Assembly (NCBI GenBank): GCA_024709105.1
Contig: JANJXJ010000069.1
Span: forward strand, 1-50,326
Length of the DNA: 50,326 nucleotides
Direction of reading: 5' to 3'
From: Lentimicrobium sp.
Lineage (GTDB): Bacteria > Bacteroidota > Bacteroidia > Bacteroidales > Lentimicrobiaceae
Within the stretch, counting starts at the first letter, position 1; each line of letters begins with the position of its first letter. The notes beneath the pieces were generated by a model that saw nothing but the letters and a program-made list of their open reading frames with translations, was not told the origin of the DNA and made no database searches. The translations under genes were made by a program, and so were the position numbers. Positions 33,138-40,970 of the stretch are shown piece by piece.

Positions 33138-35195
33138 ATGAACGAACCTAAAGAAAACAAATCAGACAATAACGGCTTCAAACCCAAACAGGTAAAGCCG
33201 AAATTCAGCTTTTACTGGATATATGCAGTGCTGCTGCTGCTTATACTCGGGCTTAATTTTATGAACTGGGGAACTCCTGCCAAAGAAATTGGCATGGGTG
33301 AGCTCAAGGAAATGCTTACCAATCAGGATATTGAACGCCTGGTACTGGTGAACAAGGAGACTGCTGAGATTTTTATCAAAAAAGATAAAATTGGCAAGGG
33401 CAAATACAAGGACATGCAGACCAGCGATGGCATCGGAGGGCCCAAACCACATTTTGTTTACCGCATAGGCTCGGTTGAAGGCTTTGAAAAAGAAGTAGTT
33501 GACCTTCAGCAAGGGATAGAAAAGCCTGTTTACATTGAAAACCTCACCCGCAGAAATGTATGGGGCGATGCACTTTCATGGATTTTCCCAATACTTCTGC
33601 TGGTTGGCGCATGGTTCTTTATAATGCGCATGATGAGCCGCGGCTCCGGCGGAGGCGGCCAGATTTTCAACATCGGCAAATCAAGAGCTCAGCTGTTTGA
33701 TAAAGATACACACGTAAACGTCAACTTTTCTGATGTTGCCGGGCTTGAAGAAGCCAAGGTTGAGATTATGGAAATTGTTGACTTCCTCAAAAATCCTAAG
33801 AAATATACCACACTTGGCGGAAAAATTCCCAAAGGTGCACTTCTCGTAGGCCCTCCGGGAACCGGCAAAACCCTGCTTGCCAAAGCTGTAGCCGGTGAAG
33901 CCAAAGTACCGTTTTTCTCACTTTCTGGCTCCGATTTTGTGGAAATGTTTGTAGGTGTTGGTGCTTCGCGTGTTCGCGACCTTTTTAAGCAAGCCAAGGA
34001 AAAAGCCCCCTGCATTATCTTTATTGATGAAATTGATGCCATTGGCCGTGCCAGGGGTAAAAATCAGATAACCGGAGCCAACGATGAGCGCGAAAATACG
34101 CTGAATCAGTTGCTTACCGAAATGGACGGTTTTGCTACCAATGCCGGAGTTATTATTCTGGCAGCCACCAACCGCGCCGATATTCTCGACCGCGCGCTGC
34201 TCAGGGCAGGACGTTTCGACCGGCAGATACATGTGGAACTCCCCGACCTTGAAGAACGCAAGGCCATTTTCAATGTTCACATGAAACCCCTGAAGTTCGA
34301 CGACACCACCAATGTTGACTTCCTGGCCAAACAAACTCCCGGATTCTCGGGAGCCGATATTGCCAATGTGTGCAACGAAGCCGCTTTGATTGCTGCCCGC
34401 CGCAACAAAACCGAAATCAGCAAGCAGGACTTTATTGATGCCATTGACCGAATTGTGGGCGGACTTGAAAAACGCAATAAAATTATTTCGCCGCAGGAGA
34501 AAAAAGTAATCGCCTTCCACGAAGCCGGACATGCTGCTGTAAGCTGGTTGCTAAGATATGCGCATCCTTTGGTTAAAGTTACTATTGTGCCCCGCGGCAA
34601 AGCACTGGGCGCAGCCTGGTACCTGCCCGAAGAAAGGCAAATCACCACCTACGAGCAGATGTTTGATGAACTTACAGCTACGCTGGGTGGAAGAGCCTCA
34701 GAAGATGTGGTGTTTGGAAAAATTTCTACCGGCGCCCTCAACGACCTCGAAAAAGTAACCAAACAAGCCTATGCTATGGTGGTTTATTTCGGCCTGAATA
34801 AGGAAATTGGCAATGTAAGTTATTACGATTCTACAGGACAGTCGGAATATTCATTCAGCAAACCTTACAGCGAAGCCACGGCACAACTTATTGACATTGA
34901 GATAAAAAAGATAGTTGAGCTTGCTTACGAGCGTGCCAAAGAAATTTTGGTTGCCAACCGCGAAAAGCTTGAAGAGCTTGCCAATATTCTTCTGAAAAAG
35001 GAAGTTATTTTCCGCGAAGACCTTGAACATATTTTTGGAGTAAGGCCATTTGACGAACATCAGGAATTTAACGGCAACAGCGAAAAAGCAATTCCTGAAT
35101 CAACAGTTGCCGATGCCACAACACCGGAAGTTCATGCAGAAATTACTGATGCTGAACCTGTTGTAACAAAAGATAATGAAGAAAAGCCGGAATAG
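33138..35195 (+). CDS. ftsH: ATP-dependent zinc metalloprotease FtsH
   Basis: A 685-residue membrane-bound AAA+ protease starting at ATG 33138 ([11 protein letters not shown]). Transmembrane helix 1 is near residues 25-45, a periplasmic domain of about 100 residues follows, and helix 2 is near 140-160. The AAA module has Walker A GPPGTGKT (238-245), Walker [12 protein letters not shown] and the second region of homology ([20 protein letters not shown]). The zinc site HEAGH is at 461-465, with a later acidic ligand in the protease domain. FtsH degrades misassembled membrane proteins and short-lived regulators. The last ~50 residues are acidic and disordered. Its end overlaps the LUD gene by 20 bases, implying coupled translation. 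Confidence 0.97.
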   Translation: MNEPKENKSDNNGFKPKQVKPKFSFYWIYAVLLLLILGLNFMNWGTPAKEIGMGELKEMLTNQDIERLVLVNKETAEIFIKKDKIGKGKYKDMQTSDGIGGPKPHFVYRIGSVEGFEKEVVDLQQGIEKPVYIENLTRRNVWGDALSWIFPILLLVGAWFFIMRMMSRGSGGGGQIFNIGKSRAQLFDKDTHVNVNFSDVAGLEEAKVEIMEIVDFLKNPKKYTTLGGKIPKGALLVGPPGTGKTLLAKAVAGEAKVPFFSLSGSDFVEMFVGVGASRVRDLFKQAKEKAPCIIFIDEIDAIGRARGKNQITGANDERENTLNQLLTEMDGFATNAGVIILAATNRADILDRALLRAGRFDRQIHVELPDLEERKAIFNVHMKPLKFDDTTNVDFLAKQTPGFSGADIANVCNEAALIAARRNKTEISKQDFIDAIDRIVGGLEKRNKIISPQEKKVIAFHEAGHAAVSWLLRYAHPLVKVTIVPRGKALGAAWYLPEERQITTYEQMFDELTATLGGRASEDVVFGKISTGALNDLEKVTKQAYAMVVYFGLNKEIGNVSYYDSTGQSEYSFSKPYSEATAQLIDIEIKKIVELAYERAKEILVANREKLEELANILLKKEVIFREDLEHIFGVRPFDEHQEFNGNSEKAIPESTVADATTPEVHAEITDAEPVVTKDNEEKPE

Positions 35196-35865
35196 ATTTA
35201 ATCCGCGGCCCGAGCATCTGGGTGAGAGTACCTCTCGCGAAAAGGTACTCAAGAACATCAGGCATGCCCTGCTCGACCCTGCTGAAAATCCATTTTTGGG
35301 TATTGATAAAAAATCTCCGGTATTTGCGCCCATGCCAGATGATGCCGATTTAAACTTTGCCGCCGAGCTGAATAAGGTCGGCGGTAAATTTATTTTCTGC
35401 GAATCGCCCGAAGACATGGTTAAAAAGGTAATTGCTCTGTTTGACAGCAAACTATGGGAACAGGCCTGGGCTTATGACGACGCCCTCATCGGTTTGCTGA
35501 GCCATGCCGGAATCAAGGTTAACAAACCGGGGTCAGACCTCAGAGAAATGAAGGTAGCACTTACCACCTGCGAATATCTGATTGCCAGGCTGGGAAGTGT
35601 AATGGTATCCTCGGGTCAGGTGAGCGGCCGAAAACTCAACATCTATCCCGAGATTCACATTGTGATTGCTTTTACCTCTCAGATTGTAAAAGATCTTGAT
35701 GAAGCGCTCATTCGCCTGAAAAACAAATACAATGGCAGAATCCCGTCAATGGTTTCGGTAATTACCGGTCCAAGCCGTACTGCCGATATCGAAAAAACCC
35801 TGGTAATGGGAGCACATGGCCCTAAAGAACTCTATGTTTTTATGGCCGACGATCAAAAAAGTTAA
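35176..35865 (+). CDS. LUD-domain protein (LutC-like)
   Basis: A 229-residue protein of the LUD (lactate utilisation, LutC/YkgG) family. It begins STSREKVLKNIRHALLDPAENPF, the usual LutC-type N-terminal helix. It then has an alpha/beta core with the conserved strand-turn EYLIARLGSVMVSSGQVSGRKLNIYPEIHIVIAFTSQIV and a C-terminal SVITGPSRTADIEKTLVMGAHGPKELYVFM, where GPSRTADIE...G.HGP is the family signature. Full lactate oxidation needs LutA and LutB, which are absent here, so a solo role is likely. In Bacteroidota this gene often follows ftsH, which argues for a housekeeping rather than catabolic function. It overlaps ftsH and is followed by DUF2007 after 11 bases. Confidence 0.88.
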   Translation: MKKSRNRFNPRPEHLGESTSREKVLKNIRHALLDPAENPFLGIDKKSPVFAPMPDDADLNFAAELNKVGGKFIFCESPEDMVKKVIALFDSKLWEQAWAYDDALIGLLSHAGIKVNKPGSDLREMKVALTTCEYLIARLGSVMVSSGQVSGRKLNIYPEIHIVIAFTSQIVKDLDEALIRLKNKYNGRIPSMVSVITGPSRTADIEKTLVMGAHGPKELYVFMADDQKS

Positions 35866-35876
35866 AAGTTGATTTC

Positions 35877-36080
35877 ATGGAAGGATGGACCTGCATATTT
35901 ACTTCAAACATGCTGCACGAAGCCGACTTTGTAAAAACATTGCTCGAGGAAAACAATTTTACTGTAATCATCATCAACCAAAAAGATTCTGCGTATCTTT
36001 TCGGCGATATTGAAGTATACGTTCCTTCAGCTGAAGCCTTTGAAGCAACACAACTCATAAATGCCGACAAAAGTGAATAG
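35877..36080 (+). CDS. DUF2007-like putative signal-transducing protein
   Basis: A 67-residue cytoplasmic protein with a ferredoxin-like pattern. The segment WTCIFTSNMLHEADFVKTLLEENNFTVIIINQKDSAY matches the DUF2007 style (a strand, a helix with EA..VK..LE..GI.., then a strand). The C-terminal GDIEVYVPSAEAFEATQLI completes the small domain. DUF2007 is related to PII-like or signal-transducing folds, but no function is established. It lies between the LUD gene and cdsA, overlapping cdsA by 20 bases. Confidence 0.78.
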   Translation: MEGWTCIFTSNMLHEADFVKTLLEENNFTVIIINQKDSAYLFGDIEVYVPSAEAFEATQLINADKSE

Positions 36081-36897
36081 CTTTATCAAAAGAACCATCA
36101 CAGGGGTAATTTTTGTCATTCTGATCATTGGATCTGTAATCCTCAGCCATTGGGCCTTTGCAGCCTTATTTTCGCTGGTAGTAGTGGGCGGATTGGCTGA
36201 GTTCCTTAAAATCAGCCGCTCACTGGGCGCGGCAGTCAACCGTAAATTGCTGATTCTAATCGCCTTAATAGTTTACTGGGCACTCACTCTGATATTTTTT
36301 GATGTTATAGCCTACAGCAACCTCATATATTTTTTATTGATTGTGCCGGTTTTTATGGCGTCTGAACTGTTCAGAAAAAGTGCAACTCCATTTTTAAATA
36401 TTGTTTACGGCATTGTGGCTCTGTTCTGGATAGTATTACCCATTGCCCTGCTGAATGGCTTTTTCAGTTTTGCTGAAGGATTGGCCTGGCAAAAAAGCGG
36501 GGCGCTGCTCGGATTTTTCCTCATTTTATGGATCTACGACTCCGGCGCCTATATTGTGGGCTCGGCGGTTGGCAAACATAAAATCATTGAAAGAGTATCG
36601 CCCGGAAAATCGTGGGAAGGGCTTGCCGGTGGTGCAGCAGCCGGATTCCTCACCGCTTTTATGGTATCAGCATCATTTAAAGAATTTTCTTTGATTCAGT
36701 GGCTTATTATTGCCGCAATCATCATTATATTTGGCACTCTTGGCGACCTGGAGGAATCCTTGCTGAAAAGAAGCGCAAATCTTAAAGACTCGGGAAGTAT
36801 TTTGCCCGGTCATGGTGGGATTCTTGACCGCTTTGATGCAGTTTTTCTGGCAGCACCGGTAGTTTTTATTGCAATTGTCCTTTTCAGGGGAATGTAA
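36061..36897 (+). CDS. cdsA: Phosphatidate cytidylyltransferase
   Basis: A 278-residue polytopic inner-membrane enzyme with about eight hydrophobic segments. Near the C-terminus (about residues 235-263) it carries the CDP-diglyceride synthetase signature, S/LLKR-x5-KD-x5-PGHGG-x2-DR-x-D, complete with the metal-binding Asp residues. It makes CDP-diacylglycerol from phosphatidic acid and CTP, the branch point for bacterial phospholipids. The start at ATG 36061 overlaps the DUF2007 gene by 20 bases, so translation is coupled. psd follows 40 bases later, joining two steps of phosphatidylethanolamine synthesis; a phosphatidylserine synthase gene is not in this window. Confidence 0.95.
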   Translation: MPTKVNSFIKRTITGVIFVILIIGSVILSHWAFAALFSLVVVGGLAEFLKISRSLGAAVNRKLLILIALIVYWALTLIFFDVIAYSNLIYFLLIVPVFMASELFRKSATPFLNIVYGIVALFWIVLPIALLNGFFSFAEGLAWQKSGALLGFFLILWIYDSGAYIVGSAVGKHKIIERVSPGKSWEGLAGGAAAGFLTAFMVSASFKEFSLIQWLIIAAIIIIFGTLGDLEESLLKRSANLKDSGSILPGHGGILDRFDAVFLAAPVVFIAIVLFRGM

Positions 36898-36937
36898 AAA
36901 GGGCAGTTTTTTCGGGGACTCAACTAAAATTGAGATT

Positions 36938-37591
36938 ATGAGAATACACAAGGAAGGATACATTATTATCCTCATCTCTTTCATTGTGCTGGGAATAGTT
37001 TCACCACTATCGGGGCTGATTCCCATGCCTGTCTGGCTGCATTATACCATTCTTATTGCCTTGCTGCTGGTTTTCCTGTGGATTGTTAAGTTCTTCAGGT
37101 CGCCCAAACGCACCATTTTCATTGATGAAACCAAAGTGCTCTGCCCGGCTGACGGTAAAATTGTTGCCATTGAGGAAGTTTATGAAAATGAGTTCCTTAA
37201 TGAGAAAGCAATTCAGGTTTCGGTGTTTATGTCGCCCAACAATGTGCATGTAAACTGGGCTCCGGTTTCGGGAAGAATCAGTTATATGAAATATCATCCT
37301 GGTAAATATCTGGTTGCCTGGCATCCGAAATCATCAACCGAAAACGAACGTACAACTGTAGTAATTGAATCAGAATCCGGTAAAAACATTCTGCTCAGGC
37401 AGATTGCCGGTGCCATGGCCCGCCGCATTGTGTGCTATGCGCATGAAGGAAACCTCATCAGGCAGGGCGACGAGTTCGGCTTTATCAAATTTGGTTCACG
37501 GGTTGATATTTTTCTGCCTCTGGATGCCAAAATCCAGGTGAAACTCAACGAAAAGGTAAAAGGCAAACTAAGTGTGATTGCTGTTATTTAA
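36938..37591 (+). CDS. psd: Phosphatidylserine decarboxylase, short (Psd-A) type
   Basis: A 217-residue protein starting at ATG 36938; the frame is open to 36869, but that stretch overlaps cdsA and is polar. Two hydrophobic helices occupy residues 8-28 and 33-51. The catalytic part follows, with CPADGKIVAIEE (69-80), FMSPNNVHVNW (98-108), YHPGKYLVAWHPKSSTENERTT (119-140) and the self-cleavage site FGS at 185-187, where Ser187 becomes the pyruvoyl group after cleavage between Gly186 and Ser187. The short form lacks the N-terminal extension of proteobacterial Psd. It decarboxylates phosphatidylserine to phosphatidylethanolamine at the inner membrane and closes the rsfS-to-psd run. Confidence 0.94.
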   Translation: MRIHKEGYIIILISFIVLGIVSPLSGLIPMPVWLHYTILIALLLVFLWIVKFFRSPKRTIFIDETKVLCPADGKIVAIEEVYENEFLNEKAIQVSVFMSPNNVHVNWAPVSGRISYMKYHPGKYLVAWHPKSSTENERTTVVIESESGKNILLRQIAGAMARRIVCYAHEGNLIRQGDEFGFIKFGSRVDIFLPLDAKIQVKLNEKVKGKLSVIAVI

Positions 37592-37663
37592 TTTCAGCTT
37601 TGCGCGAAAAAATATTTTTACGGCTTGTTAACGACTTTAACAAATCATTAACATTTAGATATA

Positions 37664-37693
37664 TTGCACTCTGCATTCAAGGCCGTATCTTTG
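37664..37693 (+). promoter_or_regulatory. Promoter of the Cys-rich peptide gene
   Basis: TTG at 37664-37666, a spacer of exactly 19 bases and TATCTTTG at 37686-37693 match the full Bacteroidota consensus. The ATG is 23 bases after the -7 box. This is one of the best promoters in the window. Confidence 0.8.
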
Positions 37694-37716
37694 CCACACA
37701 ATCTAACACTAAACCT

Positions 37717-37980
37717 ATGAAAAAAATTGCTCTTGCCATTTCAGCCCTTGCTCTTGTTTTTGCTGTATCTACCACTACTGTAGCTCAAAACGCTCCTGCA
37801 AAACAGGAAACCAAAAAAGAAGCTACCACCAAGAAAGATGGTAAATGCTGCACCAGCGAAAAAGCTGCTGCTGAAACCAAAAAGGATTGTGCTACTCCCT
37901 GCTCAACCGAGAAAAAAGCTTGCTGCAGCAGTAAGAAAGCCGAAACTGCAAAACCAGTGCCTGCTCCTGAAAGCAAGTAA
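37717..37980 (+). CDS. Exported small Cys- and Lys-rich protein
   Basis: An 87-residue protein starting at ATG 37717, which gives a strong signal peptide (MKKIALAISALALVFA..., cleavage probably after VAQ24). The mature ~63 residues are low in complexity, dominated by Lys, Ala, Thr and Glu, with six Cys at 44, 45, 58, 62, 69 and 70: a symmetrical CC-x12-C-x3-C-x6-CC layout. I recognise no family. Paired Cys in a Lys-rich exported peptide could bind thiophilic metals or act as a redox buffer; this is inference only. It has its own promoter and terminator, and a very short stand-alone transcript, which suggests strong expression or tight regulation. Confidence 0.75.
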   Translation: MKKIALAISALALVFAVSTTTVAQNAPAKQETKKEATTKKDGKCCTSEKAAAETKKDCATPCSTEKKACCSSKKAETAKPVPAPESK

Positions 37981-38003
37981 TTACGGTTTGTATGAAAAAA
38001 TTT

Positions 38004-38027
38004 AAGCCTCCGGATGGAGGCTTTTTT
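38004..38027 (+). terminator. Rho-independent terminator of the Cys-rich gene
   Basis: AAGCCTCC-GGAT-GGAGGCTT forms a perfect 8-bp stem with a 4-base loop, followed by a T run. Confidence 0.9.
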
Positions 38028-38095
38028 GTTTATATCCGTTCTATTCATTACAAATTGCACTAAGCATATAGCGCTGATTTACAGGCCAGTGCGCT

Positions 38096-38118
38096 GAGCG
38101 GAATTTTCAATTCCGCTC
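38096..38118 (-). terminator. Hairpin after yjjG
   Basis: GAGCGGAATT and AATTCCGCTC form a perfect 10-bp stem with a 3-base loop, 4 bases past the yjjG stop. No U tract follows on the minus strand, so termination here is likely but not certain. Confidence 0.5.
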
Positions 38119-38122
38119 CTTG

Positions 38123-38833
38123 TTATAATATTTTGTAAATATCCTTCAGATTATAAATAAGATAAGTTGCTTCTGTTGTCTGACGCTCACCCGAATAATC
38201 CACCAAAACTGAATCAATTCCGGCATTTCTTGCGCCCAGCACATCCACCTCTTCATCATCGCCAATCATCAGACTCTCATGCTTCTGAGCTCCTGTAACC
38301 GATAATGCAAAATTAAAAATAGGCAGTTCAGGCTTTTTAGAACCCGCTTCCTCCGAGGTAATGATACTTTCAAAATAACCCCGCAAACCCGAATTTAACA
38401 GTTTCCGGTGCTGCACCTCCTCAAAACCATTGGTGATTATGTGCAGGGTGTAACGCTCTTTAAGGTACCCGAGCAAATCAATGGCATCAGGAAAAAGCCG
38501 CGTTTTGGTAGGGCTTATGGCAACATAATCGCCGGCCATATTGCTGCTGAGCAATGAATCATGAATGCCAAATTCATCCAGTGTCATTGAAAATCGCCTG
38601 ATGTTCAACACCTCCTTCACAATTTTACCCTGACGGTAAAACTCCCACAACAAAGCATTGTGCCGCTCATACACTTCAATAAAATCCTCAAACGAGTCTA
38701 TGCCTCTGTGTGTAAGCTGATACCTGTCGAACAATTCGTGAAAGGTTTCTTTGGAGTTTGCCTCAAAATCCCAAAGGGTGTTGTCGAGATCGAAAAAGAT
38801 GTGCCGGTAATGTTTTCTGTTCACTTCTTGCAT
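38123..38833 (-). CDS. HAD-family nucleotidase, YjjG type
   Basis: A 236-residue haloacid-dehalogenase-fold hydrolase. Motif I is FFDLDNTLWDF, with nucleophile Asp15 and acid/base Asp17. The cap domain runs from about 20 to 95. Motif II is IITNGFEEVQH, and motif III/IV has KKPELPIFNFAL and MIGDDEEVDVLGARNAGID. The LWDF...S opening and the TNGFEEVQ..KL.NSGL pattern match YjjG, which dephosphorylates non-canonical pyrimidine nucleotides (house-cleaning). It diverges from the SPFH gene and is likely monocistronic. Confidence 0.88.
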   Translation of the reverse strand: MQEVNRKHYRHIFFDLDNTLWDFEANSKETFHELFDRYQLTHRGIDSFEDFIEVYERHNALLWEFYRQGKIVKEVLNIRRFSMTLDEFGIHDSLLSSNMAGDYVAISPTKTRLFPDAIDLLGYLKERYTLHIITNGFEEVQHRKLLNSGLRGYFESIITSEEAGSKKPELPIFNFALSVTGAQKHESLMIGDDEEVDVLGARNAGIDSVLVDYSGERQTTEATYLIYNLKDIYKIL

Positions 38834-38895
38834 TGTTGAATAGTATTAACAAAATTACTGGATTCGCCCTGAGAAAAAAATATTTTTAAAAATAC

Positions 38896-38951
38896 TTGAC
38901 TTCGGGTCTGCAAATGTAATATATTTGCAATATCAAAATGATATCAAAATG
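38896..38951 (+). promoter_or_regulatory. Promoter with palindrome and duplicated start region, SPFH operon
   Basis: TTG (38896-38898), a 21-base spacer and TATATTTG (38920-38927) make a Bacteroidota-type promoter. Overlapping it, TGCAAAT (38909-38915) and ATTTGCA (38923-38929) form an inverted repeat that covers the -7 box, a natural operator position. Directly after it ATATCAAAATG occurs twice in tandem (38930-38940 and 38941-38951), the second copy holding the SPFH start codon. Confidence 0.6.
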
Positions 38952-39827
38952 GAAACTTTAAAAAAAGAAAAATTTGTTCGCCCGATGTCGGGTTACGTAA
39001 TGCTTGCAGTGGCATTGGCCATGATTGCATTTTTCATTTACAACGTATCTGTAAATAATCAGCAGGTGTGGCTGATGATTGTTTCGGGGGTTGTGCTTTT
39101 GGTTTCTTTCATTATTATGGCAGGTTTTCTGGTGGTAAACCCCAACGAATCAAGCGTACTGGTGCTGTTTGGCGATTACATCGGCACCGTAAAACACAAT
39201 GGATTCTTTTGGGTGAATCCGTTTTACACCAAAAAGAAAATTTCGCTCAGAGCCCGCAACCTCAACAGCGAACCAATAAAAGTTAATGATAAGATTGGCA
39301 ACCCAATTATGATTGGCATAGTGCTGGTCTGGAAAGTGCAGGATACCTTCAAAGCCGCTTTTGAAGTGGACGACTACATCCATTATGTTGAAATACAGAG
39401 TGAGGCAGCCATACGCAAGCTGGCCGGCCACTATCCTTACGATAATTTTGATGATGAGCAGTCAGAAATTACACTGCGTTCGGGTGGCGAAGAGGTGAAC
39501 CATGTGCTGGAAGCCGAACTTACCGAAAGGCTCGAAAGATCCGGAATTGATGTAATTGAGGCCCGCATCAGCTATCTGGCATACTCTTCGGAAATAGCCA
39601 ACGCCATGCTTCGCAGGCAGCAGGCTTCGGCCATTATTGCAGCCCGGGTTAAAATTGTAGAAGGCGCTGTAAGTATGGTAGAAATGGCCCTTGAGCAACT
39701 TTCGGCCAAAAAATTAGTTGACCTCGACGAAGAAAAGAAAGCAGCCATGGTAAGCAACCTGATGGTGGTACTCTGTTCAGACAAGGACGCCAGCCCGGTA
39801 ATCAATACCGGCACATTGCATCAGTAA
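38949..39827 (+). CDS. SPFH/Band-7 domain membrane protein
   Basis: A 292-residue protein starting at ATG 38949 (METLKKEKF). Two transmembrane helices (about residues 13-33 and 39-60) precede the SPFH domain. That domain begins VVNPNESSVLVLFGDYIGTVKHNGFFWVNPF (about 62-92), a clear Band-7 opening, and continues through LVWKVQDTFKAAFEVDDY. The C-terminal helix AMLRRQQASAIIAARVKIVEGAVSMVEMALEQL is the coiled-coil of stomatin/flotillin-type proteins. Such proteins form membrane-microdomain rings that organise proteases, transporters or stress responses. It is followed by a small unknown gene after 16 bases and by a ribbon-helix-helix gene, and I recall the SPFH plus Arc-like pairing in other phyla. 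No NfeD partner is present. Confidence 0.88.
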   Translation: METLKKEKFVRPMSGYVMLAVALAMIAFFIYNVSVNNQQVWLMIVSGVVLLVSFIIMAGFLVVNPNESSVLVLFGDYIGTVKHNGFFWVNPFYTKKKISLRARNLNSEPIKVNDKIGNPIMIGIVLVWKVQDTFKAAFEVDDYIHYVEIQSEAAIRKLAGHYPYDNFDDEQSEITLRSGGEEVNHVLEAELTERLERSGIDVIEARISYLAYSSEIANAMLRRQQASAIIAARVKIVEGAVSMVEMALEQLSAKKLVDLDEEKKAAMVSNLMVVLCSDKDASPVINTGTLHQ

Positions 39828-39843
39828 AAACAGGCCAGTTAAT

Positions 39844-40341
39844 ATGGAAGCCATACCTTTGGATTCAAAAAATATTGCTTTTATGCAAGGTGGTGAACGC
39901 CTGGCTACGCTATCATATCCCAAAAGGATGTCGGCGCGGGCGTTCATACAACCTGCTCATGGCGAGGTGCTTGAAATAAAGCCGCTCGACATCTGGAAAA
40001 GCAGTTTCGAGGTGCTTGAAAACGGAAAGGCAATCATCACTTTTAAGAAAAAATGGCACGGCCAAACCAATATAGAAGTGATAAGGCAGGGGCACCGGCA
40101 ATCGTTCGTGTTTAAAAACAAAGGTTTTTTCGACTACCGCTATGTGCTTGCCGACAACGATGGCCGCGAAATGGCTGTGCTGCGAACAAAATTTGTTTGG
40201 AAGGGTTTCAAATACAATTACAACCTGCAAATCAGCGATAGCCTGAAAAGGCGGGAAGATGGGCTGATTCTGGTAATTTTACTCACTTACCTGTCGCGAT
40301 ACATCATGCATCAGCAACATCACGGAGCTGCCATTGCCTGA
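39844..40341 (+). CDS. Unknown protein of the SPFH cassette, tubby/LURP-like pattern
   Basis: A 165-residue protein I cannot assign with confidence. The chain is a run of beta strands with turns (GEVLEIKPLDIWKSSFEVLENGKAIITFKKKWHGQTNIEVI, then RQSFVFKNKGFFDYRYVLADNDGREMAVLRTKF) and a C-terminal hydrophobic segment (LILVILLTYLSRYIM, about 140-154). That layout, a twelve-strand barrel around a hydrophobic helix, resembles the tubby C-terminal/LURP-one fold, but this is only a pattern impression. No signal peptide is present. It sits between the SPFH gene and the RHH gene, separated by 16 and 33 bases, so it belongs to the same transcript and probably acts with the SPFH protein. Confidence 0.65.
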   Translation: MEAIPLDSKNIAFMQGGERLATLSYPKRMSARAFIQPAHGEVLEIKPLDIWKSSFEVLENGKAIITFKKKWHGQTNIEVIRQGHRQSFVFKNKGFFDYRYVLADNDGREMAVLRTKFVWKGFKYNYNLQISDSLKRREDGLILVILLTYLSRYIMHQQHHGAAIA

Positions 40342-40374
40342 TGAAAAGCCGGCAAAACAAGAATAAGTTTAAAC

Positions 40375-40566
40375 ATGGGGCAGAAAAAATCTTTTGCTTT
40401 GCGTATTGATGCCGAATTAATGGAAGCGCTCGAGAAGTGGGCTGCCGATGAATTTCGCAGTACCAACGGGCAGATTGAATGGATCATTAACAAGGCACTT
40501 AAAGACGCCAAAAGGCTGAAAGTAAGAACTATGCCCGATCAGGAGCAGAAACGGGGAGATGGGTGA
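40375..40566 (+). CDS. Arc-like ribbon-helix-helix DNA-binding protein
   Basis: A 63-residue protein with the ribbon-helix-helix pattern. The strand KSFALRIDAELMEALEKWA is followed by a helix and the DEFRSTNGQIEWIINKALKDA segment (residues 22-43), as in Arc-family repressors. Such proteins dimerise through the strand and bind short inverted repeats. The tail is basic and disordered. It is the last gene of the SPFH cassette. The palindrome over the -7 box of the cassette promoter (TGCAAAT/ATTTGCA) is a plausible operator for it, which would make it an autorepressor; this is inference. No toxin gene is adjacent, so it is not an obvious antitoxin. Confidence 0.82.
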   Translation: MGQKKSFALRIDAELMEALEKWAADEFRSTNGQIEWIINKALKDAKRLKVRTMPDQEQKRGDG

Positions 40567-40645
40567 TTGATTTCTATAAAATTACCAAACTGATCTATAG
40601 CACACGTCCCTCTCCCTCACCATTCAATACCCATCTCAACACATG

Positions 40646-40801
40646 CTATTTAACAATAAACCGGGTGGTGGCGGTTTTTCCTGTTTCCAGGAAGAGCTTT
40701 AACACATAAACTCCCGGCTTTATGTTGCTTACATTGGCATAAGTCTGCCGGCCGACATCAAAATTAATTGGGATAAGATGCAGTGGAAACATATGGCTGG
40801 T
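40646..40801 (-). pseudogene. Detached T9SS C-terminal sorting-domain relic
   Basis: On the minus strand a short open stretch ends NIKPGVYVLKLFL then ETGKTATTRFIVK and stop (stop at 40646-40648). This is a good T9SS type-A sorting-domain ending (the PGVY-L pattern and the Arg/Lys-rich last strand). The upstream part reads FDVGRQTYANVS and then breaks down: a stop lies in frame just before position 40801 and no signal peptide, catalytic domain or YPNP turn is present. It is the 3' remnant of a lost secreted-protein gene. Confidence 0.7.
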
Positions 40802-40828
40802 ATGCATGATTGATTAATTCATGATTAT

Positions 40829-40921
40829 ATGGGTGTCAATTATACAATAGTCTGGGATGTACTGAAGAATAAAGTTCCTGAAATGGCTGAACAAATATCA
40901 ATGTACCTCAATGACAAATAA
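40829..40921 (+). pseudogene. Short coding-like fragment, possible gene remnant
   Basis: Thirty codons read MGVNYTIVWDVLKNKVPEM and end EQISMYLNDK before TAA. The amphipathic helix at the end resembles the C-terminus of an alpha/beta-hydrolase-type enzyme, but I cannot name a family. It is in frame only back to a TGA at about 40811. Its position beside the T9SS relic suggests this whole 390-base stretch is debris of two decayed genes. Confidence 0.35.
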
Positions 40922-40925
40922 TAAT

Positions 40926-40970
40926 TCAGGGGCAGCAGAAGTTTGGCCCTGATATTTATTTATTTTTTTT
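40926..40970. terminator. Hairpin with T-rich tail at the end of the RND operon
   Basis: TCAGGG (40926-40931) pairs with CCCTGA (40947-40952). On the plus strand a T-rich stretch follows (40953-40970). On the minus strand the stem comes directly after the RND permease stop and is followed by ATTATT. Confidence 0.4.

Noticed and set aside
35176-35865. Lactate-utilisation operon (lutABC)
   Set aside because: Only the LutC-like LUD protein is here, embedded in an rsfS-to-psd housekeeping run; LutA and LutB are absent.
40375-40566. Toxin-antitoxin antitoxin
   Set aside because: An Arc-like RHH protein can be an antitoxin, but neither neighbour looks like a toxin; the upstream partner is a 165-residue protein with a membrane-like tail.
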